NCBI RefSeq assembly: GCF_036195325.1
Contig: NZ_CP108101.1
Span: forward strand, 124,001-188,000
Direction: 5' to 3'
Length of the DNA: 64,000 bases
DNA from: Streptomyces sp. NBC_00234
GTDB lineage: Bacteria > Actinomycetota > Actinomycetes > Streptomycetales > Streptomycetaceae
How positions within the stretch are numbered: position 1 is the stretch's first letter; the number at the start of each line of letters is the position of its first letter. Below the pieces are notes generated by a model. The model was not told where the DNA came from and did not search any database. It was given only the letters and a program-made list of their open reading frames with translations. This document shows, one piece after another, positions 17,218 to 25,649 of this stretch. A program made the translations under genes and the position numbers.

Positions 17218-17548
17218 CGTTCATCGCCGAACGAATTGCTCCGAAGGGGTCATGCATGATTCAAGAACGGGTGTGGGATGCGTGCGGCCGGTCGGACTCT
17301 TCAGTCGATCGCCGCCCTGCGACCGGGATTGCGCCGGCCCCCTGCCTTGCGTCGGGCTTCTGTGGTGTGCCGGGGCCACCGGGTCCGGCCGTGCTGTTCG
17401 GTGCCTGCGGACAGGTGGCCGATGGTGGCGTAGCTGCGGACAGCGGACGAGTCGATGCGTGGCGCCGCGATCCGTCGGTCTCGGTGCGGTCGGTGCCGGT
17501 CGCGGTGCGATTGGTCGACCGCAGATGCAGCAAGAGACCGGTTGAAAA
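17218..17548. other. Intergenic stretch, no gene recognised
   Basis: About 330 bp separate the kinase start from the TetR operator. The open frames have no recognisable family. The right end should hold the promoter of the TetR gene, directly before the LmrA-like operator. Confidence 0.4.
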
Positions 17549-17568
17549 AATATGCAGACCGGTCTAGT
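17549..17568 (+). promoter_or_regulatory. LmrA/QdoR-like TetR operator, copy 1 (autoregulation)
   Basis: AATATGCAGACCGGTCTAGT sits 8 bases before the ATG of the TetR gene. It matches 17 of 20 bases with copy 2 at 18207, in front of the downstream enzyme gene. It also resembles the Bacillus LmrA/YxaF box (AT-rich left flank then TAGAnYGGTCTATW). The core AGACCGGTCT is a perfect palindrome. Confidence 0.75.
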
Positions 17569-17576
17569 TTGGCGTC

Positions 17577-18134
17577 ATGGGACAGAAGGGCGCCGAGACG
17601 CGGGACCGACTGCTGGATGCGACACAGGAGTTGGTCGAGACCGGAGGTTACTTCGGCACCGGACTCAACCAGGTGATCGCGGCCAGTGGCGCACCCCGTG
17701 GTTCGCTCTACTTCCACTTCCCCGGCGGCAAGGACCAGTTGGTCGGCGAGTCCGTCCGGAGGGCCGGAGAAACGATCGCCGATGCCTTCGGGAACCTGGC
17801 GGACTCCAGCTCGCCGGTGGAGGAGTTCGTCGACGGGCTGCTGCGGCATCTGGGCGACCGACTCCAGGAGTCCGGGTGGCGCAAAGGATGTCCGGTGGCC
17901 ACCGTGGCACTGGAGACCGCCGCGACCAGCGATCCCCTGCAGGAGGCGTGCTCGGAGGTGTACACCTCGTGGGAGGCGGCCCTGCGAGCACGACTGGCGG
18001 GCCGCCCGGGTGCCGACGACTTGGCGGTCACGATCCTGGCCCTGGTGGAGGGGGCGCTTCTGCTGGCCCGGGCGCACCGCAGCAGGGGGCCGCTGGACAT
18101 TGTCGCCCGCCAGATCGGCGCCCTGTTGAGCTGA
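17577..18134 (+). CDS. TetR/AcrR regulator, LmrA/YxaF-like
   Basis: Residues 7-55 form the TetR helix-turn-helix (AETRDRLLDATQELVE, GGYFGTGLNQVIAASGAPRG, SLYFHFPGGKDQLV). The SLYFHFPGGK variant, with GAPRG before it, is typical of the LmrA/YxaF branch, as is the C-terminal GWRKGCPVATVALETA. The protein is 185 aa. These repressors release DNA on binding small, often flavonoid-like or drug-like ligands. A matching operator lies before its own ATG and another before the downstream fusion enzyme, so it should repress both. Confidence 0.9.
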   Translation: MGQKGAETRDRLLDATQELVETGGYFGTGLNQVIAASGAPRGSLYFHFPGGKDQLVGESVRRAGETIADAFGNLADSSSPVEEFVDGLLRHLGDRLQESGWRKGCPVATVALETAATSDPLQEACSEVYTSWEAALRARLAGRPGADDLAVTILALVEGALLLARAHRSRGPLDIVARQIGALLS

Positions 18135-18206
18135 CTCGGCCGCTCGACGCCGCGCAGCCGGACCAGGCCGACGCACCGGAACCGGCGGGTCCTTTTTTCG
18201 CCGAAA

Positions 18207-18226
18207 AATATGTAGACCGATCTATT
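18207..18226 (+). promoter_or_regulatory. LmrA/QdoR-like TetR operator, copy 2 (before the SDR-hydrolase fusion)
   Basis: AATATGTAGACCGATCTATT directly precedes and touches the AAGGAG ribosome site of the fusion gene. It has the palindrome TAGAnCGnTCTA and the same AT-rich left flank as copy 1. Its nearness to the start codon implies that bound repressor would cover the transcription start. Confidence 0.75.
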
Positions 18227-18236
18227 AAGGAGCTTC

Positions 18237-19922
18237 ATGGACGCGATCGTCTTCGGCGCGACCGGCTTCATCGGCCGCTCTCTCGTCGCCGAACTGCTCA
18301 CCCGGGGGCAGCGGGTGGCGGCAGTCGTACGTAACGACTCCCTCACCCCGTGGCTGGCCTCCCAGGGCGTTGACACCGGCGGGCTCGTCATTGTCACCGG
18401 AGACATCACGCAACCCCTGTCGGGTCTCCCGGAGGTGCGCGACGTCTACAACACCGCCGCCCGCTTCGCCTTCGGCCTCGGTGTGCAGGAGGCACGGGCG
18501 ACCAACGTCACCGGTGCGCTCAACGTGCTCGAGTGGGCCGCCACGCTGCCCGGGCTTCGACGGCTGGTGCACATCAGCGGATACCGGGTGAGCGCAACCG
18601 ACGGCCACCCCGACTACGCAGAGCTGGGCGCGTACGAGGCGTCGAAGATGGAAGGTGATCTCGCGGTGCGCGCCCGGGCTCGCGCGTTGCAGGTCCCGCT
18701 GACCATCGTCAATCCCAGCACCGTGATCGGGCCGGGCCAGTACATCGGCCTGGCCACTCTCGTCGAAGACCTGTGGAACGGCCGGCTCCGAGCGCTGCCC
18801 GGCGGCCCCGACACCTTCCTGCCGATCGCCACGATCGACTACCTCGTGCGGTTCCTGGCAGAGGTCCCCGCCTCGCCCGCGGGTGAGCACTATTGGGTGC
18901 TCGACGACAATACGGGCCTCCTGCCCGAGCTGATCCGTACGATCGCCGACCACACCGGAGTGCGGGCGCCTAGTCGGAGCGTTCCCGTCGGTCTGCTGCG
19001 GCGCCTGCCCCGCAAGCTGACCGGGGCCGATCCCGAGACACTGTCCTTCCTGTCGGCCGACCGCTACCCGACAGCCTCCGCCCACGCCTTGGCCGCGAGC
19101 GCCGACTTGGAGATGCCTCCGGCCGCCGACGCCCTGCGCGCGTGGGCCGACGACCTGGTGGCCGCCCGCTTCGGTGCCGCATCACCCTGGCTCAGCCCCT
19201 ACGGCTTCCGCACCGTGGCGGGCACCCGTACCTGGGTGACCGGCGAGCGGCACCAACCCGACCATGTCCTGCTGCACGGACTGCCGATGAACGCCGACCT
19301 CTGGGCTCCCCTCGCCGCCCGCCTCCCCGGCCCGGTCCTGGCCCCCGATCTGCCGGGCCTGGGACGTTCGGCCGCCACAACCCAGCCGGTGGAGACGTGG
19401 CTGGCCGACCTGCTGAGCGCGGTACGGAGCCGCCCGGTGCTGGTCGCGCACTCGATGGCCTGCGGACCGGCGCTGCGCTTCGCTGTCGATCACCCCGACC
19501 GCATCAGCAGACTCGTCCTCGTCTCCCCCTCGTTCCTGCAGGCGCCCGCTTCACGGCTGGCCCGTTCCGGCCTGGCCATACCGCTGTTGCGTCGCATGTC
19601 CGCCGCTCGGCTGGCTCGTACACTCGGCGTCCCCGAAGGGGCGGAGGTGCGGAGCGCCGCAGCGGACCTGCGCCGTAGCGGGGTGGCGCGTCGGGTGGCC
19701 ACAGCAGTACGCACGGACCTTGCCGAGCATCAGCAGTCGCGGGCGCTGCTGGACCGGGTGAGGGTCCCGGTCCAGATCATCGTGGGCGCGGCCGACCCGC
19801 TGGTCCCGGCCTTCGACCACCCGGCGACCGAGATCGCCGGGGCCGGGCACTACCCCCAGCTGACCCATCCCGCCCAAGTCGCCCGGCATCTCGCCGCTTC
19901 CCCCGCTTCGATCGGCGAATGA
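18237..19922 (+). CDS. Two-domain enzyme: extended SDR (NAD-dependent epimerase/dehydratase-like) fused to alpha/beta hydrolase
   Basis: Residues 1 to about 310 are an extended SDR: FGATGFIGRSLVAEL binds the dinucleotide, and the catalytic YxxxK is in AYEASKMEGDLA. Residues about 320-561 are an alpha/beta hydrolase: oxyanion region LLHGLPMNADLWAPL, PDLPGLGRS, nucleophile serine in VAHSMACG (about residue 406), acid in GAADPLVP and histidine in AGHYPQLTHP. All catalytic residues of both halves are present in 561 aa without a frameshift. An oxidoreductase/hydrolase tandem suggests a lactone or ester that is reduced or oxidised then hydrolysed; this is inference. AAGGAG precedes the ATG. Control by the adjacent TetR protein is likely. 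Confidence 0.85.
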   Translation: MDAIVFGATGFIGRSLVAELLTRGQRVAAVVRNDSLTPWLASQGVDTGGLVIVTGDITQPLSGLPEVRDVYNTAARFAFGLGVQEARATNVTGALNVLEWAATLPGLRRLVHISGYRVSATDGHPDYAELGAYEASKMEGDLAVRARARALQVPLTIVNPSTVIGPGQYIGLATLVEDLWNGRLRALPGGPDTFLPIATIDYLVRFLAEVPASPAGEHYWVLDDNTGLLPELIRTIADHTGVRAPSRSVPVGLLRRLPRKLTGADPETLSFLSADRYPTASAHALAASADLEMPPAADALRAWADDLVAARFGAASPWLSPYGFRTVAGTRTWVTGERHQPDHVLLHGLPMNADLWAPLAARLPGPVLAPDLPGLGRSAATTQPVETWLADLLSAVRSRPVLVAHSMACGPALRFAVDHPDRISRLVLVSPSFLQAPASRLARSGLAIPLLRRMSAARLARTLGVPEGAEVRSAAADLRRSGVARRVATAVRTDLAEHQQSRALLDRVRVPVQIIVGAADPLVPAFDHPATEIAGAGHYPQLTHPAQVARHLAASPASIGE

Positions 19923-20094
19923 CGCCGAGTCCGCCGCGCTCCGAACCCCTCCACGCGACGGGTGCCGCGACGCGGCTGGAGCGCGGCCAAGTTCTCTCGG
20001 TGACAGATGGTTCGCCGAGTTGAACGATGTGGTCGAAGAGTGGGACCGGCAGGACGACACCCGCTGCATCGGTCCAGGCCCAAGACGGTCATCT

Positions 20095-20685
20095 CTACGC
20101 CTGGCGCTGGGGAAGTGGTCGTGCCGCGCGAGAACGGGTGTGTGCCATCAGTGCCCGGGCAACGACGGCGACGGCGGCCGGTACGCCGAAGTTCAGTGCC
20201 AGGAGAGGCAATTCCTCTCTCAGGGTGTAGCCGATGTTCACGCCCAGGGCCATGTTGAGCAGCATGAGGAGCAGCCAGAAAGGGAGGAACACAGCTGCTG
20301 CCGCATCAAGCGTGCGTACGATCGTCCGTTGGCTGTTCCAGACCGCCGCCAGCTGCAGAATCGCCGCCCAGAGGGCGATTCCCGCTGCCAGGACCCAGGG
20401 TGTGCGGGCGGAGTCGATATCTGATCCGCCCGCGGACCACAGGCCCAGGGCGACGGTAGCGGGGACGGCGAGAACGAGGACGGCGAGGCCGGCTTCCAGG
20501 CGGGGTGGGTGCCCTTGCGCGATTCCTCCCAGGGCGTTGACCACCACCACGACGAACCACACGGAGCAGAACACGGCGACGGCGACCGTGGCGGAGTTCC
20601 CTGCCTGGGTCACCAGGAGGGAAGCGAGGACGAAGACGGTGCCGGTGAGGACGAGGCCCACGAGCACGAGGCGCAACGAGCGCAT
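20095..20685 (-). CDS. Integral membrane protein, function unknown
   Basis: A 196-residue protein with about five to six hydrophobic helices: an N-terminal span from LRLVLVGLVLTGTVFVLASL, then VAVAVFCSVWFVVVVVNALG, LAVLVLAVPATVALGLW, WVLAAGIALWAAILQLAAVW, FLPFWLLLMLLNMALGV and LNFGVPAAVAVVARALM. The tail is short and basic. No transport or enzyme signature is visible. The ATG at 20685 is preceded by GGAG; the longer open frame has no membrane-protein start. It lies upstream in the same orientation as, but apart from, the FUSC/ALDH genes. Confidence 0.75.
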   Translation of the reverse strand: MRSLRLVLVGLVLTGTVFVLASLLVTQAGNSATVAVAVFCSVWFVVVVVNALGGIAQGHPPRLEAGLAVLVLAVPATVALGLWSAGGSDIDSARTPWVLAAGIALWAAILQLAAVWNSQRTIVRTLDAAAAVFLPFWLLLMLLNMALGVNIGYTLREELPLLALNFGVPAAVAVVARALMAHTRSRAARPLPQRQA

Positions 20686-20837
20686 GAGGAGATCTCCGAA
20701 GAAGGGAGCGAGCCACAGGCTCGGTCGCTGAGGGGCGGGGCAGCGCCGGGGCAAGGGTGGGCCGGTCCGGGCGTGCTGTTCGGCCCACGTCCCGTCCTGC
20801 CTCTTGCTCCGTCGGGTCCGGTTCGGACCCGGGGTTC

Positions 20838-21167
20838 CTACGCGGTGATGCGCATCAGGGTGATGCGGTCGTCGTGCACGGTGAACGCAAAGTGGGAGGG
20901 TCCGTTGAAGCCGTCGCCACCGACCTGCGCCGTCACGGTGACGGTGTCGTCCTGACTCGTGAACTCCGAGACCCGCAGGGTGACGTTCGCACCGATGAAC
21001 TCGGTGTCGCTCCAGGCGCGCATGGCGTCGTGGCCGGTGAAGAGCCGGCCCCAGTCGTCCACGGCACCGCCGTCGGTGAAGGTCCTCAGCCACGCGTCGG
21101 TGTCATGGGCGTTCGCAGCCTCCAGGGACGCGGTGACGACAGGAGGCAGAGCAGGACGGGCGGACAT
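20838..21167 (-). CDS. NTF2-like (SnoaL-type) small protein
   Basis: The 109 residues from MSARPALPPV carry an NTF2-like cone fold: SLEAANAHDTDAWLRTF, GGAVDDWGRLFTGHDAMRAW, FIGANVTLRVSEF and DTVTVTAQVGGDG. Such domains host polyketide cyclases, isomerases or simply bind small ligands. AAGGAG seven bases before the ATG at 21167 supports this start. The same frame stays open to 21314 and would add a signal-like stretch with a Cys (ALTAVLVTGGWAATSC), so an exported lipoprotein form cannot be excluded. Confidence 0.75.
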   Translation of the reverse strand: MSARPALPPVVTASLEAANAHDTDAWLRTFTDGGAVDDWGRLFTGHDAMRAWSDTEFIGANVTLRVSEFTSQDDTVTVTAQVGGDGFNGPSHFAFTVHDDRITLMRITA

Positions 21168-21310
21168 CGGGGAACTCCTTGGTGGACGAGGGAGAGGAGG
21201 CGTGGTGGAGGAGCAACTCGTCGCCGCCCACCCACCGGTCACGAGCACAGCCGTGAGAGCGGCAGCGCGAAGGGTCTGCGCCGATGCTCGGCGGCCCGGT
21301 GACGACCGGC

Positions 21311-22657
21311 TCATACGGGCCGGCTTTCCGGTTCGGAGCAGGCAGGCAGCGAAAGCGCGTCCTGCCGGGTGGAGGCGTCGCCCTGCAGGGGGCCGGGGCC
21401 GTTCAGAAGGGTCCGCGCCTGGGCGAGGGCCCGGTCGGAGAGGATCCGCAACTCCTCAGTGGCCGCCCGGATCCCACGGCGTTCCGCCGCAGTGCGGGTG
21501 GCCACGGTTTCGAGCCGGTGCACGGCGCCTGCGAGGCGCCCTGCTCGTTCCTGTGCTTCTCGCGGGCTCGGCGCACCGGACGGTTCCTGTGCGGTGAAGC
21601 GCAGTACTGCTTGCAGCGCCCGGCGATGGTGACGCACGGCCCAGCGACGGGTCACCACCTGCGACACCGCCACGGCTGCGGCACAGCCAAGGAGGGTTTC
21701 TCCGGCGCGTGAGGCCAACAGGGGCCCCACGGGCAGCGCCGGCCCGGCGGCATCGGTGAGGAGCAGCGCCATGGGGGTGACGAACACCATCGCCAGCGCG
21801 TAGTTGCGGGCGACGAAGAGTTCGGTGCCCAAGGTCAGCGCCGCCAGTACGAGGGCCGCGACCAGATCGCGGGGATGAGCCAGAAGCAGCAGGCCGGCGA
21901 CCAGGCAGCCGGCCAGTGTGCCGGTCAGCCGCTGTACTGCACGCAGAAGCGCGGTGGCTGCCTGGTTGCCCCGTCCCAGGACCGCCGCGGTCGCTGCCAT
22001 GGCCCAGTACGGGCGCTCGGCGCCTACGGTGACGGCAGCGGAGCCGGCCAGGGCGACGGCGAGGGCGCTGCGCGCCGCCATGACGACCAGGGGTGATGCC
22101 TTGGGGTTGAGGGACCACCGGGCCCGGGTGAGCCGTGCCCGGAGCGTGTCCGTGAGCATCGGCGTCGTCGTGCTCGGCCGACTCCGGCGTTGTCCGGCGG
22201 CGGTGAGGGCGGCAGCTGTGGCGCCTGTGGCCGCGGTGGCCAGGACCGACGTGAGTGAGGTACCAGGAAGGACAGTGCCGAGGGTGCACAGCAGGATGAA
22301 CATCATCGCTCCCGGCGGGCGGGGGGCGAGCGCCGCGCACCCGTATGCGACGACGGCTGTCCACGCGGTGGTGACGGCTACCGCGGACCACGGCCCCGTG
22401 GCCAGGGTGCCCGCCGCCAGGGACACGCTGAGCGCGGCTGCCGCCGTGGCGACGCCGACGGCTTCGCGCCGTGCGGTGCCGTCGGTGGCGTAGAGGGCAG
22501 CCAGTGATCCGGTGCTGGCGATCAGCCCGGTGTTCGCGTGGCCGGTGGCGGCTCCGATCGTCACCGCGAGGCCCGCGCAGAGGGCTGCGGTGAGGGCCAC
22601 TCTCAGACGTGTCAGGTTGGGGGCGAGAACGAGCAGGCCGCTGGTGAACGCGGGCAC
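21311..22657 (-). CDS. FUSC-family membrane protein (aromatic-acid exporter-like)
   Basis: A 448-residue protein with two blocks of hydrophobic helices (from LRVALTAALCAGLAVTIGAA and from VVMAARSALAVALAGSAA) separated by a basic cytoplasmic linker, and a cytoplasmic C-terminal helical domain (RLAGAVHRLETVATRTAAER). The second block has ERPYWAMAATAAVLGRGNQ and GTLAGCLVAGLLL, typical of FUSC/YccS-like proteins, which are linked to export of aromatic acids. AAGGAGG before the GTG at 22657 sets the start. It is followed upstream by aldehyde- and alcohol-processing genes on the same strand, consistent with export of their products. Confidence 0.8.
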   Translation of the reverse strand: MPAFTSGLLVLAPNLTRLRVALTAALCAGLAVTIGAATGHANTGLIASTGSLAALYATDGTARREAVGVATAAAALSVSLAAGTLATGPWSAVAVTTAWTAVVAYGCAALAPRPPGAMMFILLCTLGTVLPGTSLTSVLATAATGATAAALTAAGQRRSRPSTTTPMLTDTLRARLTRARWSLNPKASPLVVMAARSALAVALAGSAAVTVGAERPYWAMAATAAVLGRGNQAATALLRAVQRLTGTLAGCLVAGLLLLAHPRDLVAALVLAALTLGTELFVARNYALAMVFVTPMALLLTDAAGPALPVGPLLASRAGETLLGCAAAVAVSQVVTRRWAVRHHRRALQAVLRFTAQEPSGAPSPREAQERAGRLAGAVHRLETVATRTAAERRGIRAATEELRILSDRALAQARTLLNGPGPLQGDASTRQDALSLPACSEPESRPV

Positions 22658-22776
22658 TTCTTCCTCCTTGGGCGCGCGGCTTCGTGCCCGGCCAGGCGCC
22701 GGAGTCGTAGGCAGTGGGGCGTCGAGGATGCGACGGGCGGGCCGGTCCCAGGTCGCGGCAGGCGGTGCCGGACGGG

Positions 22777-24258
22777 TCAGACGGGGTAGGTGGTGTGGCG
22801 GTCGGCGAGGGTGATCCACCGGGTCTCGGTGAAGAACTCGGCTCCCCATTCGCTGCCGAAGTGGCCGTAGCCGCTGTCCTTGACGCCGCCGACGGGGGCT
22901 TGCGGTTCGTCGGACACCGAGTGGTCGTTGACGTGGACCGCGCCGTGGCGCAGCAGTCGGGCGACCGCGAGTCCGCGGGATCCGTTCTCGGTGTAGACCG
23001 CACTGGAGAGGCCGTACGGGGTGTCATTGGCCAGGTCGACGGCCTCTTCCGCGGTGGCCACGCGGAAGAGCGTGGCCACGGGCCCGAAGACTTCCTCGTG
23101 GTAGATGCGCATGTCGGGGGTGACGTCGCTCAGGACGGTGGCGGGGTAGAAGGCACCGTCGGCGTCCCCACCGCCCGCCAGCACGTTGGCACCCTTGTCG
23201 ACTGCGTCCCTGACTAGTTCGGCCACGCGTCGCGCGGCCCGGTCGTTGATCAGCGGTCCGACGAGCGTGTGCGGGTCATCGGGGTCGCCCTGGCCGAGGG
23301 TGGCGATCTTGGCGAGGAATGCTGCGGTGAAGGCGTCGTACGCACTGTCCTGGACGATGACGCGGTCGACGCACATGCAGATCTGGCCGGAGTTCATGAA
23401 CTTGGCGACGGTGACGCCCGCGGCCGCGTAGGCGATGTCGGCGTCGTCCAGGACGACGATGGGGTTCTTGCCTCCCAGCTCCAGGATGGCGGGTGTCAGG
23501 TGTTCGCCGGCCAGACGGCCCACGATGCGGCCGACAGGGGTGGAGCCCGTGAAGTTGACGCGGCGTACCCGGAGGTCGGCGACCAGGGCGGCGACCACTT
23601 CGGGGGCGTCCGCGCGGTCGTTGGTGACGACGTTGACGACGCCGGCGGGCAGTCCCGCCTCCGTCAGCAGGTCGGCGAGGAAGTATCCGGAAGTGATGGG
23701 CCCGTCCTCGCTGGGGCGGATGACCACCGGGTTGCCGGTGGCGAGGGCGACGGCGATGGCCCGGGCGCAGAGGATGAGCGGTCCGTTCCAGGGGACGAAC
23801 GCGGCGACGACTCCGGCGGGTTCCCGTACGGCCATCGACCATTCGCCCGGCACGTCGGTGGCCAGGACGGAGCCGGTGGGCGAGGTGGCCATGGTCGCGG
23901 CCTGACGCATCAGCGTGGCGGCCATGTGGACGTTGAAGGCGGCCCAGATGCGGGTGCCGCCGGTCTCGGCGGTCATGATCTCGGTGAATTCCGCTACGCG
24001 CTCTTCGAGCAGATCGGCGGCGTCGTTCAGGATCTGCCGGCGTCGGGAGGGCGCGGTGGTGGCCCACCCGGTGAACGCTTCCTGCGCTGCGTCGACGGCG
24101 AGCTGAACGTCGGCCGGTTCGGCCGCGGGCACACGGACAAAGGGTGTGCCGGTGCGCGGGTCGAGGTCCTCGGTGGTGCGGCCGGAGACGGCGGGGATTT
24201 CCTTGCCGCCGATCAGCAGGCCGCGGGTGGAGGCGGTGGGCAGAGGGATCACTGTCAT
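22777..24258 (-). CDS. Aldehyde dehydrogenase family protein
   Basis: A 493-residue ALDH: NAD-binding FVPWNGPLILCARAIAVAL, glycine loop FTGSTPVGR, the general-base glutamate in LELGGKNPIVV and catalytic cysteine in NSGQICMCVDRVIV. HEEVFGPVATLFR binds the ribose of the cofactor. The segment pattern is nearest to the vanillin/salicylaldehyde/benzaldehyde dehydrogenase group, but specificity is not certain. AGGAG precedes the ATG at 24258. The downstream FUSC exporter-like gene and upstream SDR and Zn-ADH suggest oxidation of an aromatic or other aldehyde. Confidence 0.9.
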   Translation of the reverse strand: MTVIPLPTASTRGLLIGGKEIPAVSGRTTEDLDPRTGTPFVRVPAAEPADVQLAVDAAQEAFTGWATTAPSRRRQILNDAADLLEERVAEFTEIMTAETGGTRIWAAFNVHMAATLMRQAATMATSPTGSVLATDVPGEWSMAVREPAGVVAAFVPWNGPLILCARAIAVALATGNPVVIRPSEDGPITSGYFLADLLTEAGLPAGVVNVVTNDRADAPEVVAALVADLRVRRVNFTGSTPVGRIVGRLAGEHLTPAILELGGKNPIVVLDDADIAYAAAGVTVAKFMNSGQICMCVDRVIVQDSAYDAFTAAFLAKIATLGQGDPDDPHTLVGPLINDRAARRVAELVRDAVDKGANVLAGGGDADGAFYPATVLSDVTPDMRIYHEEVFGPVATLFRVATAEEAVDLANDTPYGLSSAVYTENGSRGLAVARLLRHGAVHVNDHSVSDEPQAPVGGVKDSGYGHFGSEWGAEFFTETRWITLADRHTTYPV

Positions 24259-24344
24259 GGCGGAGCTCCTGGAACGAACCGGGCCTGGGGCGGCCGGTGG
24301 TGGGCAGAGGGGCCGGTGCGGAGCCGGGGAAGGGCTCCGCACCT

Positions 24345-24506
24345 AGGGTCTTTCGTTTGGATCAGGCCGGATCAGGGAGTGGGGTCTGGTGTGGGCAGCT
24401 GCAAGGCGGAGGAGGGAGTCGACGCGGAGCGTCGGTGACCGACGACAACGCCGCAGATGCGCGCGCCAGGGCACGCGAGCCCGGCATGATCCAAACGAGA
24501 GGCCCT
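24345..24506. mobile_element. 162-bp MITE-like element with 20-bp terminal inverted repeats
   Basis: AGGGTCTTTCGTTTGGATCA (24345-24364) is repeated inversely as TGATCCAAACGAGAGGCCCT (24487-24506); the arms match at 18 of 20 positions. No gene fits inside. Both junctions show CTAG (24343-24346 and 24505-24508), which could be the target duplication. The element sits cleanly between the ALDH and SDR genes. Non-autonomous elements like this need a transposase in trans; none of the transposases in this window has these ends. Confidence 0.75.
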
Positions 24507-24561
24507 AGGAGGGGCAGGGGTTCCGTCTCCGCGAGGCCGCGGGGCCTTCGGTGGGCGGGGG

Positions 24562-25455
24562 TCAGCTGTTGTGCGGGTGGAGGAGGTCGTCCAGGCCGAT
24601 GCGGGTGAGGAACTCGGCGCGGATGTGGTCGGCGACGGCGCTGACGGTCTCGCTGCCGTCGTTGGCGGGATCGATGTGCACGCGGAACGGGCGCTTGCCG
24701 TGCTCGGTGCCCACGACCTCGACGATGGCGTCGGCGACCTGGGAGACGTCGGCGTCGGCCGGGGCGAGGTCTGCCAGTCGCTGGGAGACCTGGTCCATCA
24801 GCCCGGCGTAGTGCGCCTCGTAGTCGGGCACGACGGTCTGGTCGCCGGGACGGCCGCCGGTGGCGAAGTGGTTGGTGCCCCGGGTGAACGAACCCGGGAC
24901 GATGATCGAGGTCTCGACGTTGAAGCGGGCGAGCTCGGCGGCGTAGGAGACGGCGAGCGCGTCCATGGCGGCCTTGGCCGCGAAGTACGGGGCCAGGTAG
25001 GGCGGGGTGCCGCCCTTGGTGGAGGTGGAGCCCACCCACAGCACGAGGCCCTCGCGGCGGGCGCGCAGGTGAGGCAGCGCGGCCCGGTTGACGCGCTGGG
25101 TGCCCAGGACGTTGGTGTCGTAGACGGCGACCATCTCGTCGGGGGTGAACGCCTCGGTGGGGCCGGTCACCATGTGGCCGGCGTTGTGGATGATCACGTC
25201 CAGCCGTCCGGCCTCCGACAGGACCGTGGCGATCGCGTTGTCCGCCGACTCCTGTGAGAGGACGTCGAGTTCGACCGTGCGCAGGTCTACGCCGTGCTCG
25301 GCGGCATAGCTCTTGGCGTCCGCGACCCGCTCGGCGTTGCGGGTCGTGGTGTTGCGCATCGCCGCGTACACGGTGTGCCCGGCGTCGGCGAGGGCACGGG
25401 CGGCCAGCGCGCCGAAACCGGAACCGGCGCCGGTGATCAGAATGGTGCTGCTCAT
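24562..25455 (-). CDS. SDR-family oxidoreductase
   Basis: A 297-residue classical short-chain dehydrogenase: cofactor motif TGAGSGFGALAAR, IIHNAGHMVTGP (NAG), catalytic serine in WVGSTSTKGG and YxxxK in YFAAKAAMDAL. The PGSFTRGTNHF loop follows as usual. A basic residue after the glycine motif region (AAMRN) suggests NADP(H). It reduces or oxidises an alcohol/ketone of unknown identity. AGGAG precedes the ATG at 25455. It sits between the MITE and the Zn-dependent ADH on the same strand, so it probably belonged to one transcriptional unit with the ALDH before the MITE inserted. Confidence 0.85.
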   Translation of the reverse strand: MSSTILITGAGSGFGALAARALADAGHTVYAAMRNTTTRNAERVADAKSYAAEHGVDLRTVELDVLSQESADNAIATVLSEAGRLDVIIHNAGHMVTGPTEAFTPDEMVAVYDTNVLGTQRVNRAALPHLRARREGLVLWVGSTSTKGGTPPYLAPYFAAKAAMDALAVSYAAELARFNVETSIIVPGSFTRGTNHFATGGRPGDQTVVPDYEAHYAGLMDQVSQRLADLAPADADVSQVADAIVEVVGTEHGKRPFRVHIDPANDGSETVSAVADHIRAEFLTRIGLDDLLHPHNS

Positions 25456-25649
25456 GGGAGTTCTCCTGTTGGTGAGGGTGTGACGGGGTGGAGCAGGGTG
25501 GGTGGGACGGCACACCGCCTGGGTGATGCCTCGCCGCAGATCGAGGGGATCTGGATCGGTGGGTGACGGGGGCGGGGCAGCCCGGGTGCCCGCGTCTGGG
25601 CGGGGGCGGGCGCGGCAAGGTCAACTGGTGCGCCCAGCACGGTGAAGGG

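Noticed and set aside
17301..18176. 291-residue minus-strand frame opposite the TetR gene
   Set aside because: Antisense shadow of the TetR gene, whose HTH, operator and start are clear.
22777..23027. Possible larger FUSC gene starting upstream of 22657
   Set aside because: The strong AAGGAGG before GTG 22657 and the absence of hydrophobic or conserved sequence upstream argue for the shorter start.
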